A stretch of 64,000 bases of DNA from CAYTZN01 sp964442495 (GTDB taxonomy: Bacteria > Pseudomonadota > Gammaproteobacteria > Legionellales > Legionellaceae). Of the stretch, positions 26,993-35,019 are shown piece by piece. Positions within the stretch are counted from its first letter, which is position 1. Each line of letters opens with the position of its first letter. Where the stretch lies: contig CAYTZN010000007.1 of NCBI GenBank assembly GCA_964442495.1, positions 46,948 to 110,947 on the forward strand, written 5' to 3'. Made by a program: the position numbers and the translations under genes. The notes below the pieces were generated by a model. It ran no database searches and was not told the origin of the DNA. It saw nothing but the letters and a program-made list of their open reading frames with translations.

Positions 26993-27909
26993 CAACATTA
27001 AAAATATGGCTGTTTCATCACCTAAAAGCTGCATTATCGAGCTTTGTGGTTCTTTGTCGACAACCTTTTGCTACGCTCATGACAGTATCGGTTATCGCTA
27101 TTTCACTTGTTTTGCCGGCTCTTTTTTGGATTTTAACAGACAATATGGAGCAATTGACGCATGATTGGCAGCATGGGAGTCATGTTTCGCTTTATTTAGA
27201 GTCAGGGCTTTCTTCGTCCGACGAATTTACGCTGTTATTGCGAGTCCGAGAAACAGTAGGGGTTGGGCATGCCACTTTAATACCCGCAGCAGAGGGTCTT
27301 CTTGAACTGCAAAAGCAGGAAGGAATGCAGGATATTATGCGTTATTTACCTGACAATCCAGTGCCTTCGTTCATTGATGTCAGCTTGGCTCCAGATGTGG
27401 ATACGCCAGAAAAATTAGAAACACTCTATACAGAGTTACAAGCATATCAAGGCGTGGAGCAAGCTAAAATAGACATGCAATGGGCTAACCGTCTACATGC
27501 CATGCTTCATTTTATTGCAGAACTTGCGCATGGATTAATGGCATTGTTGGCTGTGGTCGTCGTATTGATCATAGGAAATACCATGAGGCTTTCTGTGCAT
27601 AATCGGCACGAAGAAATTAAAGTATTAAAACTTGTTGGGGCTCGGGACTCCTTTATTCTTCGTCCTTTTTTATACGCAGGTGTCTGGTATGGGTTGGCCA
27701 GCGCTCTTTTTGCTGTACTTTTGGTCAATATTTTGATGATAAGTTTGTCGGCCCTTGTGAACCAGCTCGCTACTGCTTATCAAATGCATTACTCTCTCTC
27801 TGGTTTATCTTTTCGTCAAATCGGTTTGGTAATACTTACCGCAATGTTGTTAGGTTGGCTCGGAGCCACGTTGTCTGTTAAGCGACAGTTGAGTATTATT
27901 GAACCATAA
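26986..27909 (+). CDS. ftsX: Cell division protein FtsX
   Basis: FtsX is the permease-like partner of FtsE. It has TM1 near residues 35-52 (MTVSVIAISLVLPALFWIL), a periplasmic domain of about 110 residues that normally contacts amidase activators, and three C-terminal TMs in the FtsX domain (around IRLSVHNRHEEIKVLKLVGA-like sequence, which is the conserved cytosolic loop). At 307 residues the length is normal. The murein hydrolase gene amiB is far upstream in this window and not linked. Confidence 0.94.
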   Translation: MLATLKIWLFHHLKAALSSFVVLCRQPFATLMTVSVIAISLVLPALFWILTDNMEQLTHDWQHGSHVSLYLESGLSSSDEFTLLLRVRETVGVGHATLIPAAEGLLELQKQEGMQDIMRYLPDNPVPSFIDVSLAPDVDTPEKLETLYTELQAYQGVEQAKIDMQWANRLHAMLHFIAELAHGLMALLAVVVVLIIGNTMRLSVHNRHEEIKVLKLVGARDSFILRPFLYAGVWYGLASALFAVLLVNILMISLSALVNQLATAYQMHYSLSGLSFRQIGLVILTAMLLGWLGATLSVKRQLSIIEP

Positions 27910-27942
27910 ATGTGTTGAGAGCAGTACAATGCTCAACAATTG

Positions 27943-27951
27943 TGGTATAAT
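27943..27951 (+). promoter_or_regulatory. Extended -10 promoter upstream of rpoH
   Basis: TGG-TATAAT at 27943-27951 is an extended -10 element in the gap between ftsX and rpoH, about 70 nt before the rpoH start. A stem-loop formed by TGTTGAG and CTCAACA lies just upstream, so rpoH probably has its own transcript in addition to read-through from ftsX. Confidence 0.5.
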
Positions 27952-28023
27952 TACAATCGCATTATTTAGGTTAAGTCAAATGTTAATTTTATCCGTTATG
28001 CTTTTTATAACTGGAGGGAACAT

Positions 28024-28890
28024 ATGAGTTTGGATTTGCAGCTTTCTACCCTGAGCTTACCTATCGGTAGTTTAGATGCTTATATCTATCGCGCTAATCA
28101 AATTCCAATGCTGTCTGCTGAAGAAGAACATGATTGTGCTGTACGTTTTCTTGAACAAGGCGATTTAGAGGGGGCGCGTCGTTTAGTGCTTGCTCATCTA
28201 CGCTATGTGATTCGAGTTGCACGTGGGTATTTAGGGTATGGTTTGCCCTTAAATGATTTGATTCAAGAGGGTAATGTCGGCTTAATGAAAGCGGTTAAAC
28301 GTTTTGACCCCAAAATGGGAGTGCGTTTGGTTTCATTTGCGGTCCATTGGATCAAAGCTGAAATCCATGAGTTTGTATTGCATAACTGGCGTATAGTTAA
28401 AGTAGCTACCACAAAAGCACAGCGTAAATTATTTTTTAACATGCGCCAGATGAAAAAACGTTTAGGTTGGCTGAATCAGGACGAAGTGGATGCTGTCGCA
28501 AATGATCTTGGTGTGAGCCGTGAAGAAGTTTTAGTGATGGAGCAGCGCTTAAATGCAATGGATGCTTCATACGATGGTTCAGAGTCGGACGATGATGATA
28601 GTTCCTATAAGTCAGTGCCTGCTCGGTATTTACAAGATGTAAATAGTGACCCGGCTCTTTTATTTGAGCAAGAGGACAGCGGTACCCAAGCTCGAGAAAA
28701 ACTGCATTTGGCATTGGCGCGTCTAGATGAGCGAAGCCAAGAGATCTTACATCAACGTTGGTTGGTTGATGATAAAGCCATAACATTGCATGCCTTGGCT
28801 GAAAAATATGGTGTGTCTGCAGAGCGGATACGCCAACTTGAAAAAAATGCTTTGAAAAAACTGCGTCAATACATGGAAAACGCCGCGTAA
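28024..28890 (+). CDS. rpoH: RNA polymerase sigma-32 (heat shock sigma factor)
   Basis: RpoH directs RNA polymerase to heat shock promoters. Region 2 is intact: LVLAHLRYVIRVARGYLGYG, LIQEGNVGLMKAVKRFDP and VSFAVHWIKAEIHEFVLHNW. The RpoH-specific box just before region 3 is QRKLFFNMRQMKKRLGWL. Region 4 contains the HTH ALAEKYGVSAERIRQLEKNA. At 288 residues it is the family length. GGAGGG is a strong ribosome binding site. The gene order ftsY-ftsE-ftsX-rpoH is the classical gammaproteobacterial one. Confidence 0.97.
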   Translation: MSLDLQLSTLSLPIGSLDAYIYRANQIPMLSAEEEHDCAVRFLEQGDLEGARRLVLAHLRYVIRVARGYLGYGLPLNDLIQEGNVGLMKAVKRFDPKMGVRLVSFAVHWIKAEIHEFVLHNWRIVKVATTKAQRKLFFNMRQMKKRLGWLNQDEVDAVANDLGVSREEVLVMEQRLNAMDASYDGSESDDDDSSYKSVPARYLQDVNSDPALLFEQEDSGTQAREKLHLALARLDERSQEILHQRWLVDDKAITLHALAEKYGVSAERIRQLEKNALKKLRQYMENAA

Positions 28891-28903
28891 GTTTTTTAAA
28901 GTA

Positions 28904-29103
28904 CCTACGTACCACGAACATATTATTAGTCACCAATCTGTATAATATAGTTTGTCTTTCCCGCGCAAGCGGGAATCCATCCAAAAAATAAGCTCAATGC
29001 TACAATTTTGTATGGGTCCCCGTCTGCGAGGGAACGAAATAACCACTATGCTTTCTAACCAAGAAGTAGTTCTGCGGCTAATAATATGTTCGTGGTACGT
29101 AGG
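28904..29103. repeat. About 200-bp element with 26-bp perfect terminal inverted repeats and a nested palindromic repeat
   Basis: The ends 28904-28929 and 29078-29103 are perfect inverted copies (left end begins CCTACGTACCACGAAC). Inside lie two further inverted half-units: TTTCCCGCGCAAGCGGGAA at 28957 onward and ATGGGTCCCCGTCTGCGAGG at 29012 onward. The latter is the well-known SFPRKRESI/GPRLRGNE type of dispersed palindromic repeat that gives false ORFs. It has no coding capacity. It is MITE-like, inserted between convergent rpoH and add. Confidence 0.75.
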
Positions 29104-29138
29104 GACTGTAGAGCAAATTGTTAACATACCCCAGTTAG
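29091..29138 (+). repeat. Dispersed repeat family A, copy 1
   Basis: The segment beginning GTGGTACGTAGGGACTGTAG and ending near CCCCAGTTAGGC aligns with two minus-strand segments at 43461-43408 and 43840-43786. It starts inside the right inverted repeat of the 28904-29103 element and continues outward from it. Confidence 0.65.
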
Positions 29139-29163
29139 GCGTAGGGATGTTCCATCCCTACGC
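29139..29163. terminator. Perfect hairpin between rpoH and add
   Basis: GCGTAGGGATG and CATCCCTACGC form an 11-bp stem with a 3-nt loop, 18 nt past the end of add (minus strand). On the plus strand a CTTTTTCTT tract follows about 10 nt later. It is a possible bidirectional transcription barrier between the convergent genes. Confidence 0.45.
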
Positions 29164-29180
29164 AGGAGTATGCCTTTTTC

Positions 29181-30173
29181 TTAAGCGATGATGGAACTTT
29201 GTAATTTAGTCCGCAACTCTTCTTTTGTCGCTTCATCAACAAATGCGGACTCTATCGCCATAGCGGTGATCGCTTCCATTTCATCATCACTGTAGTTATA
29301 AGCACGTTGAGTGAGGGCGTATTCTTTTGCTAGCGTTGTGCTCATAAACGGAGGATCATCAGAATTGATACTGACGTTAATGCCTGCTTCTAAAAATTTA
29401 GGAAATGGATGGCTCGTAAAGTCACTGAAAAGGCCGAGTGTTATATTGCTCGAGGGACAAATCTCTAATGCAATGTTACGTTCTTTAAGCACTTGCATGG
29501 TTTCTGGGGAGTGAATGGCTTGAACGCCATGACCAATGCGTCGGATAGGAAGGTGCTCAAGAGCTTCAAGCATGCCACTGGCTGGTGCGAACTCTCCTGC
29601 ATGAACGGTGCATGATAATCCCGCATCAGCCGCTATCAAATAGGCTTCTTTAAATAATTTAGGAGGAAAGTTAATTTCATCCCCGCCTAAGCCAAAACCT
29701 GTGACACAAGGAACCGAGGCTTTAGTAAATTCTCGAGCAACACGCACAGACGCCTCTGCTCCAAAATGGCGAACAGCGGTCAGTATAATACGACCAACAA
29801 TACCAAATTGTGCTTTTGCATCATCAATGGCTTCTTGTATTGCATGTAAGTGTTCAATAGAGGGAATACCGCTGACTTGTTCAGCATGATCAGGTGAATA
29901 CATCATTTCCACATAAATGGTGTTTTCCAATGCGTTACTTCGGAGGTAGTCAAAGGTAATATCATAATAATCACGAGGGGTTTTAATAAGAGCTGCGAGC
30001 GTATCGTAGACTTGTAAAAAATGTAAAAAATCACGCGACAAATAACTTTGTCCGTCAGCAGCGATCAAGCCTTCCGGAATCGTTAAATGGTTACGTTTGG
30101 CAAGTGCATGGGCTAAGGTGGGCGTAATGGTTCCTTCCAAATGGACATGTAATTCTGCTTTTTTAATAGACAT
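29181..30173 (-). CDS. add: Adenosine deaminase
   Basis: The enzyme converts adenosine (or adenine, in the related subfamily) to inosine (hypoxanthine). Zinc ligands and catalytic residues are visible: HVHLEGT near the N-terminus, CTVHAGEF, RIGHGVQAI and SINSDDPPF. At 330 residues it is normal for the family. From motifs alone I cannot exclude an adenine deaminase of the same fold. It is a monocistronic minus-strand gene convergent with rpoH. Confidence 0.9.
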   Translation of the reverse strand: MSIKKAELHVHLEGTITPTLAHALAKRNHLTIPEGLIAADGQSYLSRDFLHFLQVYDTLAALIKTPRDYYDITFDYLRSNALENTIYVEMMYSPDHAEQVSGIPSIEHLHAIQEAIDDAKAQFGIVGRIILTAVRHFGAEASVRVAREFTKASVPCVTGFGLGGDEINFPPKLFKEAYLIAADAGLSCTVHAGEFAPASGMLEALEHLPIRRIGHGVQAIHSPETMQVLKERNIALEICPSSNITLGLFSDFTSHPFPKFLEAGINVSINSDDPPFMSTTLAKEYALTQRAYNYSDDEMEAITAMAIESAFVDEATKEELRTKLQSSIIA

Positions 30174-30266
30174 AATTGATTGCTCTTGGTTAGTTTGGTG
30201 GTAACTTTAATAAAAACCCGCTAAAATTACCAGCGCAGAATATATTGAATTGACGTCAGGAATACA

Positions 30267-30458
30267 ATGAAAAATAGCCAGCATGATATCGATAAAGCAT
30301 ATGTCAGTCCCTACGATCGTTTTCTTTTCGAATTCGATGCCACACATGGGAAATCAGCTTCACAATTAAAAGAAATTAAAAAGCATGCGCGCATTGCTCA
30401 TCTACGCGATGAGGCAAATGCAAACGCCAAAGACGGCAAAGTTTGGGAAGGGTTTTAG
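30267..30458 (+). CDS. Small conserved protein of unknown function
   Basis: This 63-residue protein begins MKNSQHDIDKAYVSPYDRF and continues with a Lys/Glu-rich helical part (ASQLKEIKKHARIAHLRDEA). It is hydrophilic, with no signal or TM. I recall similar short proteins annotated in Legionella and Coxiella (CBU_0585 family), but the match is from memory. It is divergent from add and convergent with pit, with a hairpin just after the stop. Confidence 0.75.
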   Translation: MKNSQHDIDKAYVSPYDRFLFEFDATHGKSASQLKEIKKHARIAHLRDEANANAKDGKVWEGF

Positions 30459-30459
30459 A

Positions 30460-30488
30460 AAGTATAGGTTTGGTTTTAACCTATACTT
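30460..30488. other. Perfect hairpin between the small gene and pit
   Basis: AAGTATAGGTT and AACCTATACTT form an 11-bp stem with a 7-nt loop. The hairpin starts 2 nt after the plus-strand stop and contains the stop codon of the convergent pit gene. It is likely shared 3'-end structure for both transcripts, although no long T run follows. Confidence 0.5.
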
Positions 30489-31729
30489 ACATGCATTAGT
30501 TTATAAGCAATGATTGTTAATAGTGATGCGGCAGGCAGTGTAAGTACCCATGACATAAAAATGTTGCGAATGACAATCAGATTTAACGCACCAATACCTC
30601 GTGCTAGGCCTACACCCAGTACGGCGCCAACCAATGTTTGAGTCGCTGAAACAGGTATACCGAGGCTTGTAGCTACAACCACCGTTGTCGCTGCGGCCAA
30701 GGTGGCAGCAAAGGCGCGGCTGGGGGTTAAAGCGGTAATCGAGCTCCCCACGGTTTCAATAACCTTTCTACCATACATCAGTAAACCACTAACAACCCCA
30801 AAACATCCCAATAAAATAATCCATGCAGGATAATCCAAGGCACCAACGGGCTGGTTTGCACGCATCACTAAACTGTATACGATACTGAGTGGACCTACGG
30901 CTAAAGCGACATCATTGGACCCATGAGCAAATACCATGGCACATGCCGTCATGGCCATGAGAACAGCAAAATATTTTTCTACTTGAAGGAAGCGCTCACG
31001 TCGCCTCATATTTACCCATTCAGGGATATTTCTAATAACAATCATTCCAATAATGGTAATGCTAATACTTGTGGCAAGTGTTACCGCTAAATTCTGCTTG
31101 AAATTTAGATGGATATTGAAATGACTTAATCCTTTAAATACCGTAATAAACGATAAGATAGAGCCTACCAAGAAAAGATAAATAGGAATATATAGCTTGG
31201 CTTTTTCCAAGGGGTCGTTTTTAACGAAAATGGCTTGTTGAATACTAATAAACAAGGCATATGCTGTAAGACCTGCAATAAAGGGAGACGTTATCCACCC
31301 AATCGCAATGTGAGACACTTGACTCCAATGAATCGTGTCCGTGCCTAATACTACACTGCCAAAGCCCACCATAGAGCCGACCAATGCATTCGTGATAGAG
31401 ACGGGCACGCCAAAATAGCTCGCCAAATTCATCCAAATCGTGCACGCCAAAAGAACGCTGAGCATCCCTTCAATTAAAATTAAAGGTTGTTGAGACAATT
31501 GACTCGTGTTAATGATGCCATCACGCATTGTTTCCGTAACACCTGTCCCACCAAAAAAAGCCCCAGCAAACTCAAACACCACAGCAATTAACATGGCTTG
31601 TTTGACGGTAACGGCTTTAGACCCCATAGTGGTACTCATGACATTGGCTAGGTCATTGGCACCAACCCCCCATGTCATAAAAAAGCAAAGTGTAACGGCA
31701 ATGATCAAGTAGAAAATAGAGTAATCCAT
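30476..31729 (-). CDS. pit: Inorganic phosphate transporter, Pit family
   Basis: This is a low-affinity phosphate permease of the inner membrane, proton- or cation-coupled. The two PD001131-type repeats are visible: FMTWGVGANDLANVMSTTMGSKAVT near the N-terminus and FAHGSNDVALAVGPL in the second half, each with the GANDxxN or GSNDVA core. About ten hydrophobic segments are present. The PhoU-like gene is immediately upstream on the same strand (9 nt gap), the standard pairing. Confidence 0.93.
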   Translation of the reverse strand: MDYSIFYLIIAVTLCFFMTWGVGANDLANVMSTTMGSKAVTVKQAMLIAVVFEFAGAFFGGTGVTETMRDGIINTSQLSQQPLILIEGMLSVLLACTIWMNLASYFGVPVSITNALVGSMVGFGSVVLGTDTIHWSQVSHIAIGWITSPFIAGLTAYALFISIQQAIFVKNDPLEKAKLYIPIYLFLVGSILSFITVFKGLSHFNIHLNFKQNLAVTLATSISITIIGMIVIRNIPEWVNMRRRERFLQVEKYFAVLMAMTACAMVFAHGSNDVALAVGPLSIVYSLVMRANQPVGALDYPAWIILLGCFGVVSGLLMYGRKVIETVGSSITALTPSRAFAATLAAATTVVVATSLGIPVSATQTLVGAVLGVGLARGIGALNLIVIRNIFMSWVLTLPAASLLTIIAYKLMHVSIG

Positions 31730-31738
31730 AAGTGTATT

Positions 31739-32410
31739 TTACCGGGCAATAAGAATTTGTAGTCGACCACCGACAGTTTGCGCGTGGTCAGCCAAGTCGC
31801 CAATCCATTGAACCAGTTTATAAAGAAAAATCACTTCAATCGCAGGTAAATCCTTTTCCAACTCAAAAATACGGTGCCTAATTTCAGCTAGCTTTTCATC
31901 GCTATCTTGTTCAATTTGATCTAATGTAACAATCATTTCTTCAACAACTTTAACTTCACTGCCTCTAAAACCTGTTTCAAGCAATTCATCCAGTTCATTA
32001 ATGGCTTTGCAGGCTTGATGAGCGGCATCTAAACACCGGTTCAAAAAAGGCATAAATAGCGATGATAACGCTTTGGGTATAATCATTTCACGGCTGACAA
32101 TAAGGCTTACAATGTCTTCAGCTTTATTGGCAATTCTGTCTTGAGCGCTGAGCAGCTCAAGTAAATCGGTACGTGAAACGGGAAGAAATAATCCTGTCGG
32201 TAAATGTAGACGTAAATCACGTTTGATAAGGTCTGCTTCTTTTTCAATAGCAACAATTTTATCTTTAATGAGACTCGCGGTTTGCCAGTCTTGATTAAAA
32301 ACGGCCTCAAAAAAAGGACAGAGCTGCTTTGCGCAAAGGTATGTTTTACGCATGTGCTGCTCAATCGGCTTAATGGGGGATGGGCCAAACATGTTAAATA
32401 TGCTTCGCAT
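31739..32410 (-). CDS. PhoU-like (DUF47) phosphate transport regulator
   Basis: This is a cytosolic all-alpha protein of the DUF47/TIGR00153 family that usually accompanies Pit permeases and is thought to control them. The N-terminus is FGPSPIKPIEQHM, and the family motif stretch is IEKEADLIKRDLRLHLPTG. The frame opens at 32440, but ATG 32410 gives MRSIFNMFGPSPIKP and is preferred. It is directly upstream of pit on the same strand and divergent from eno. Confidence 0.88.
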   Translation of the reverse strand: MRSIFNMFGPSPIKPIEQHMRKTYLCAKQLCPFFEAVFNQDWQTASLIKDKIVAIEKEADLIKRDLRLHLPTGLFLPVSRTDLLELLSAQDRIANKAEDIVSLIVSREMIIPKALSSLFMPFLNRCLDAAHQACKAINELDELLETGFRGSEVKVVEEMIVTLDQIEQDSDEKLAEIRHRIFELEKDLPAIEVIFLYKLVQWIGDLADHAQTVGGRLQILIAR

Positions 32411-32526
32411 ATTTTTACGCCTTGCAAAAGTTAAAGACAATTATACCTAAAATTTTATAGTAACTAAACAATTGTATATACTTGAGCCTCAAATGAGCCC
32501 TCTAAACCCATTATTGAGGATAAAGT

Positions 32527-33798
32527 ATGCGTATTGTAGGTATTAAAGGACGTGAAATTTTAGATTCACGTGGTAATCCCACTGTAGAGGCAGATGTCAC
32601 CTTGGACAATGGTGTCATTGGGCGAGCAAGCGTTCCTTCTGGTGCATCAACCGGGCGTCGAGAAGCGTGTGAGCTTCGGGATAATCAGGCGCGCTACGCA
32701 GGCAAGGGCGTACAAAAAGCTGTTCGACACATTAATGAAGAAATAAATCAGGCGCTTCATCATTTTTCAGTGACCGAACAAGCGGCATTAGATGATTGTT
32801 TATGTGAATTGGATGGTACTGAAAACAAGTCAAGACTGGGCGCTAATGCTCTTCTTGCGGTATCTCTTGCTGCGGCAAGAGCGCATGCAATAGCCCTGGA
32901 TGTCCCTTTGTTTAAAGCGCTGCACCATGATGAAACCATGGTTATGCCGGTCCCTATGTTTAATATATTAAATGGAGGGGCTCATGCAGATAACAATGTT
33001 GATATTCAAGAGTTTATGATAATGCCTGTAGGTGCTCTGGACTTTCCAACGGCCCTTCAAATGGGCGCTGAAACTTTTCATGTCTTGAAGTCGGTACTAA
33101 AAAAGCAAGGCATGCAGACAGCGGTTGGCGACGAAGGAGGGTTTGCGCCTAATCTTAAGTCGAATCGTCAAGCGTTGGACATGCTGAGTGAAGCGGTACT
33201 TGCCGCAGGCTTTCAGCTTGGAAAAGACATCGTTTTTTCACTTGATGTTGCAGCATCAGAGTTGTTTAAAGACGGTGTCTATCAGCTTGCCTCTGAGAAT
33301 AAAACATTATCAAGTCATGAGATGATTGAATACTACGCTATTTTAGCCAACCATTATCCCATTGTGAGCATTGAAGATGGCTTAGATGAAAGTGACTGGG
33401 CTGGTTGGAAACATTTGACCGAGCAGCTGGGCGCGAAAATCCAATTGGTGGGGGACGATCTATTTGTGACAAACCCACGTATTTTGGCCAAAGGAATTAC
33501 TGAAAAGACAGCCAATGCGGTCTTAATCAAGCCGAACCAGATTGGCACTTTAAGTGAAACGCGCGAAACCATCCGTTTGGCGCACAGCAATGGGTACCGT
33601 TGTGTGATGTCGCACCGTTCTGGTGAAACGGAAGATACTTTTATTGCCGATTTAGCAGTTGCCACAGGCTGTGAGCAAATTAAAACCGGTTCGTTGTGTC
33701 GTACTGATAGAATAGCAAAATACAATCAATTGCTTCGTATCAATGCGTTAGTGTCGTTACCTTTTGCGGGAAATCGGAGCTTTAAGCACTTCGCTTAA
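32527..33798 (+). CDS. eno: Enolase
   Basis: Enolase converts 2-phosphoglycerate to phosphoenolpyruvate in glycolysis and gluconeogenesis. The N-terminal GREILDSRGNPTVEADV, the SGASTGRREACELRD loop, VGDEGGFAPNL, the metal site LVGDDLFVTN and the signature VLIKPNQIGTLSET are all intact, with MSHRSGETEDT. At 423 residues the length is normal. A TTGAGGA motif precedes the ATG. Its 3' end overlaps the coding end of the minus-strand hydrolase by 42 nt. ftsB, usually adjacent, lies 0.9 kb further on. Confidence 0.97.
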   Translation: MRIVGIKGREILDSRGNPTVEADVTLDNGVIGRASVPSGASTGRREACELRDNQARYAGKGVQKAVRHINEEINQALHHFSVTEQAALDDCLCELDGTENKSRLGANALLAVSLAAARAHAIALDVPLFKALHHDETMVMPVPMFNILNGGAHADNNVDIQEFMIMPVGALDFPTALQMGAETFHVLKSVLKKQGMQTAVGDEGGFAPNLKSNRQALDMLSEAVLAAGFQLGKDIVFSLDVAASELFKDGVYQLASENKTLSSHEMIEYYAILANHYPIVSIEDGLDESDWAGWKHLTEQLGAKIQLVGDDLFVTNPRILAKGITEKTANAVLIKPNQIGTLSETRETIRLAHSNGYRCVMSHRSGETEDTFIADLAVATGCEQIKTGSLCRTDRIAKYNQLLRINALVSLPFAGNRSFKHFA

Positions 33799-34494
33799 AA
33801 ACAATTTGGCGCTCAGCCATGAGCGCTTGTCCGCTGTTGGATTGTAATGTAATCCCAATGCATCATCGTTTGCTTCTGGATTGGTAAATGCGTGTTGGGT
33901 TTGGCCATACATGTGAATTTGCCAATCAACCTTTTTCTTTGTCATTTCCTGGGCAAATTGGTTCACTTGGGCAGGGGGGACCATTGGATCGTCATAGCCA
34001 TGGAGCGCTAAAATTTTACTTTGAATTTTTTTACAAGGTGTCATTTCAGGGGCGGTCAAAATACCATGAAAGCTAACCACGCCGGCTACATCAGCGCCCG
34101 CGCGAGCGAGATCTAATACACAAAGACCACCAAAACAATACCCAATTGCTCCAATGCGAGAGGTATCTACGTGAGGTCTTGTGAGGAGTGTGTTATAAGC
34201 TGTCAGCATGCGTTCCGTAACCTGTTCTCTTTTTGAAATAACAGGTTCAAATAATGCCATTTTTTCAGCTGTTGTATTCCCGGTTTTTGCATTACCATAC
34301 ATATCAATCGCAAAACCTACATAACCTAGCCCCGCCAATTGCTCTGCTTTTTTACAAAACACATCACTTCGTCCTGACCAGTCAGGGGCTATCATGACAG
34401 CGGGTTTGGGGTTTAAATTGCTTTTATCATGGGCGATAAAGCCCCTGTAGGTTGTGTTACCTAATTGATATTCAATTTCTTCGGTATGGATCAT
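33757..34494 (-). CDS. Dienelactone hydrolase family protein
   Basis: This is an alpha/beta hydrolase of the DLH family. The nucleophile elbow GAIGYCFGGLCVLD has Cys in place of Ser, and the C-terminal His is in QTQHAFTNPEAND. The physiological substrate is unknown; family members often hydrolyse carboxymethylene-butenolide-like esters. It has no signal peptide. It overlaps eno tail to tail by 42 nt and interrupts the usual eno-ftsB pair. Confidence 0.88.
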   Translation of the reverse strand: MIHTEEIEYQLGNTTYRGFIAHDKSNLNPKPAVMIAPDWSGRSDVFCKKAEQLAGLGYVGFAIDMYGNAKTGNTTAEKMALFEPVISKREQVTERMLTAYNTLLTRPHVDTSRIGAIGYCFGGLCVLDLARAGADVAGVVSFHGILTAPEMTPCKKIQSKILALHGYDDPMVPPAQVNQFAQEMTKKKVDWQIHMYGQTQHAFTNPEANDDALGLHYNPTADKRSWLSAKLFLSEVLKAPISRKR

Positions 34495-34728
34495 GTTTTT
34501 GGCCTAAAAATAAAATAGATCTTACTTTAACGAAAAGTGTTGGGGGGTACAAGGTGGATATAGGGCGGGCCTTGGGCCTGAAACAATTATTTATAATGAA
34601 TTGTTGATGATTTATTGCTTACGTACCGTGGCGTTGCAGCAGAAACGAGCCTCTTTTTTTAATTTAATCTACTCTATTACAATCGGGTACATCTGTTACT
34701 TAGATTTCACTCGGTATACAATAAACTA
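34495..34728. other. Intergenic region before ftsB
   Basis: I see no gene. At 34618-34630 it has CTTACGTACCGTG, the edge sequence of repeat family A. A hairpin (AACAATT / AATTGTT) lies near 34582-34605. An imperfect stem (GGCGTT / AACGAGCC) followed by a run of seven T bases lies near 34630-34662 and could be a weak plus-strand terminator. The ftsB promoter should be in the right third. Confidence 0.4.
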
Positions 34729-34749
34729 ATGTTCATTGTGGGTTTTCTC

Positions 34750-35019
34750 ATGCGATCACTGGTTATTTTTTTATTGTTAGCACTGGTAGGCTTGCAATAT
34801 AAGTTATGGTTAGGCGATGGCAGTGTGTCACAATGGCTGCATCTTGAGCAGAAACTTGCTGTTGAAGAGCAGGAAAATACAACGTTGGCGGCCCGCAATC
34901 GTGCTATTGAAGCTGACATCCTTGAACTTAAATCAGGCGAACAAGCCCTAGAAGAGCAAGCGCGTTACGAGTTAGGTATGATTAAAGAAGGTGAACTCTA
35001 TTACCAGTGTGCTGATTAA
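34750..35019 (+). CDS. ftsB: Cell division protein FtsB
   Basis: FtsB is a bitopic divisome protein that forms a coiled coil with FtsL and FtsQ in the periplasm. The N-terminus is a TM helix (SLVIFLLLALVGLQYKLWLG) followed by a Glu/Ala/Leu-rich coiled coil (AVEEQENTTLAARNRAIEAD) and the conserved tail QALEEQARYELGMIKEGELYY. The frame also opens at ATG 34729, but ATG 34750 matches the E. coli-type N-terminus. It is convergent with the mevalonate kinase gene with a 4-nt overlap. Confidence 0.92.
   Translation: MRSLVIFLLLALVGLQYKLWLGDGSVSQWLHLEQKLAVEEQENTTLAARNRAIEADILELKSGEQALEEQARYELGMIKEGELYYQCAD

Noticed and set aside
28436..28984. 182-residue minus-strand frame over rpoH
   Set aside because: It is fully antisense to the conserved regions of rpoH and ends in the repeat; no family features.
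28952..29191. Plus-strand frame beginning MSFPRKRESIQK with GPRLRGNE
   Set aside because: This is the classic false ORF produced by palindromic dispersed repeats; it lies within the 200-bp inverted-repeat element.
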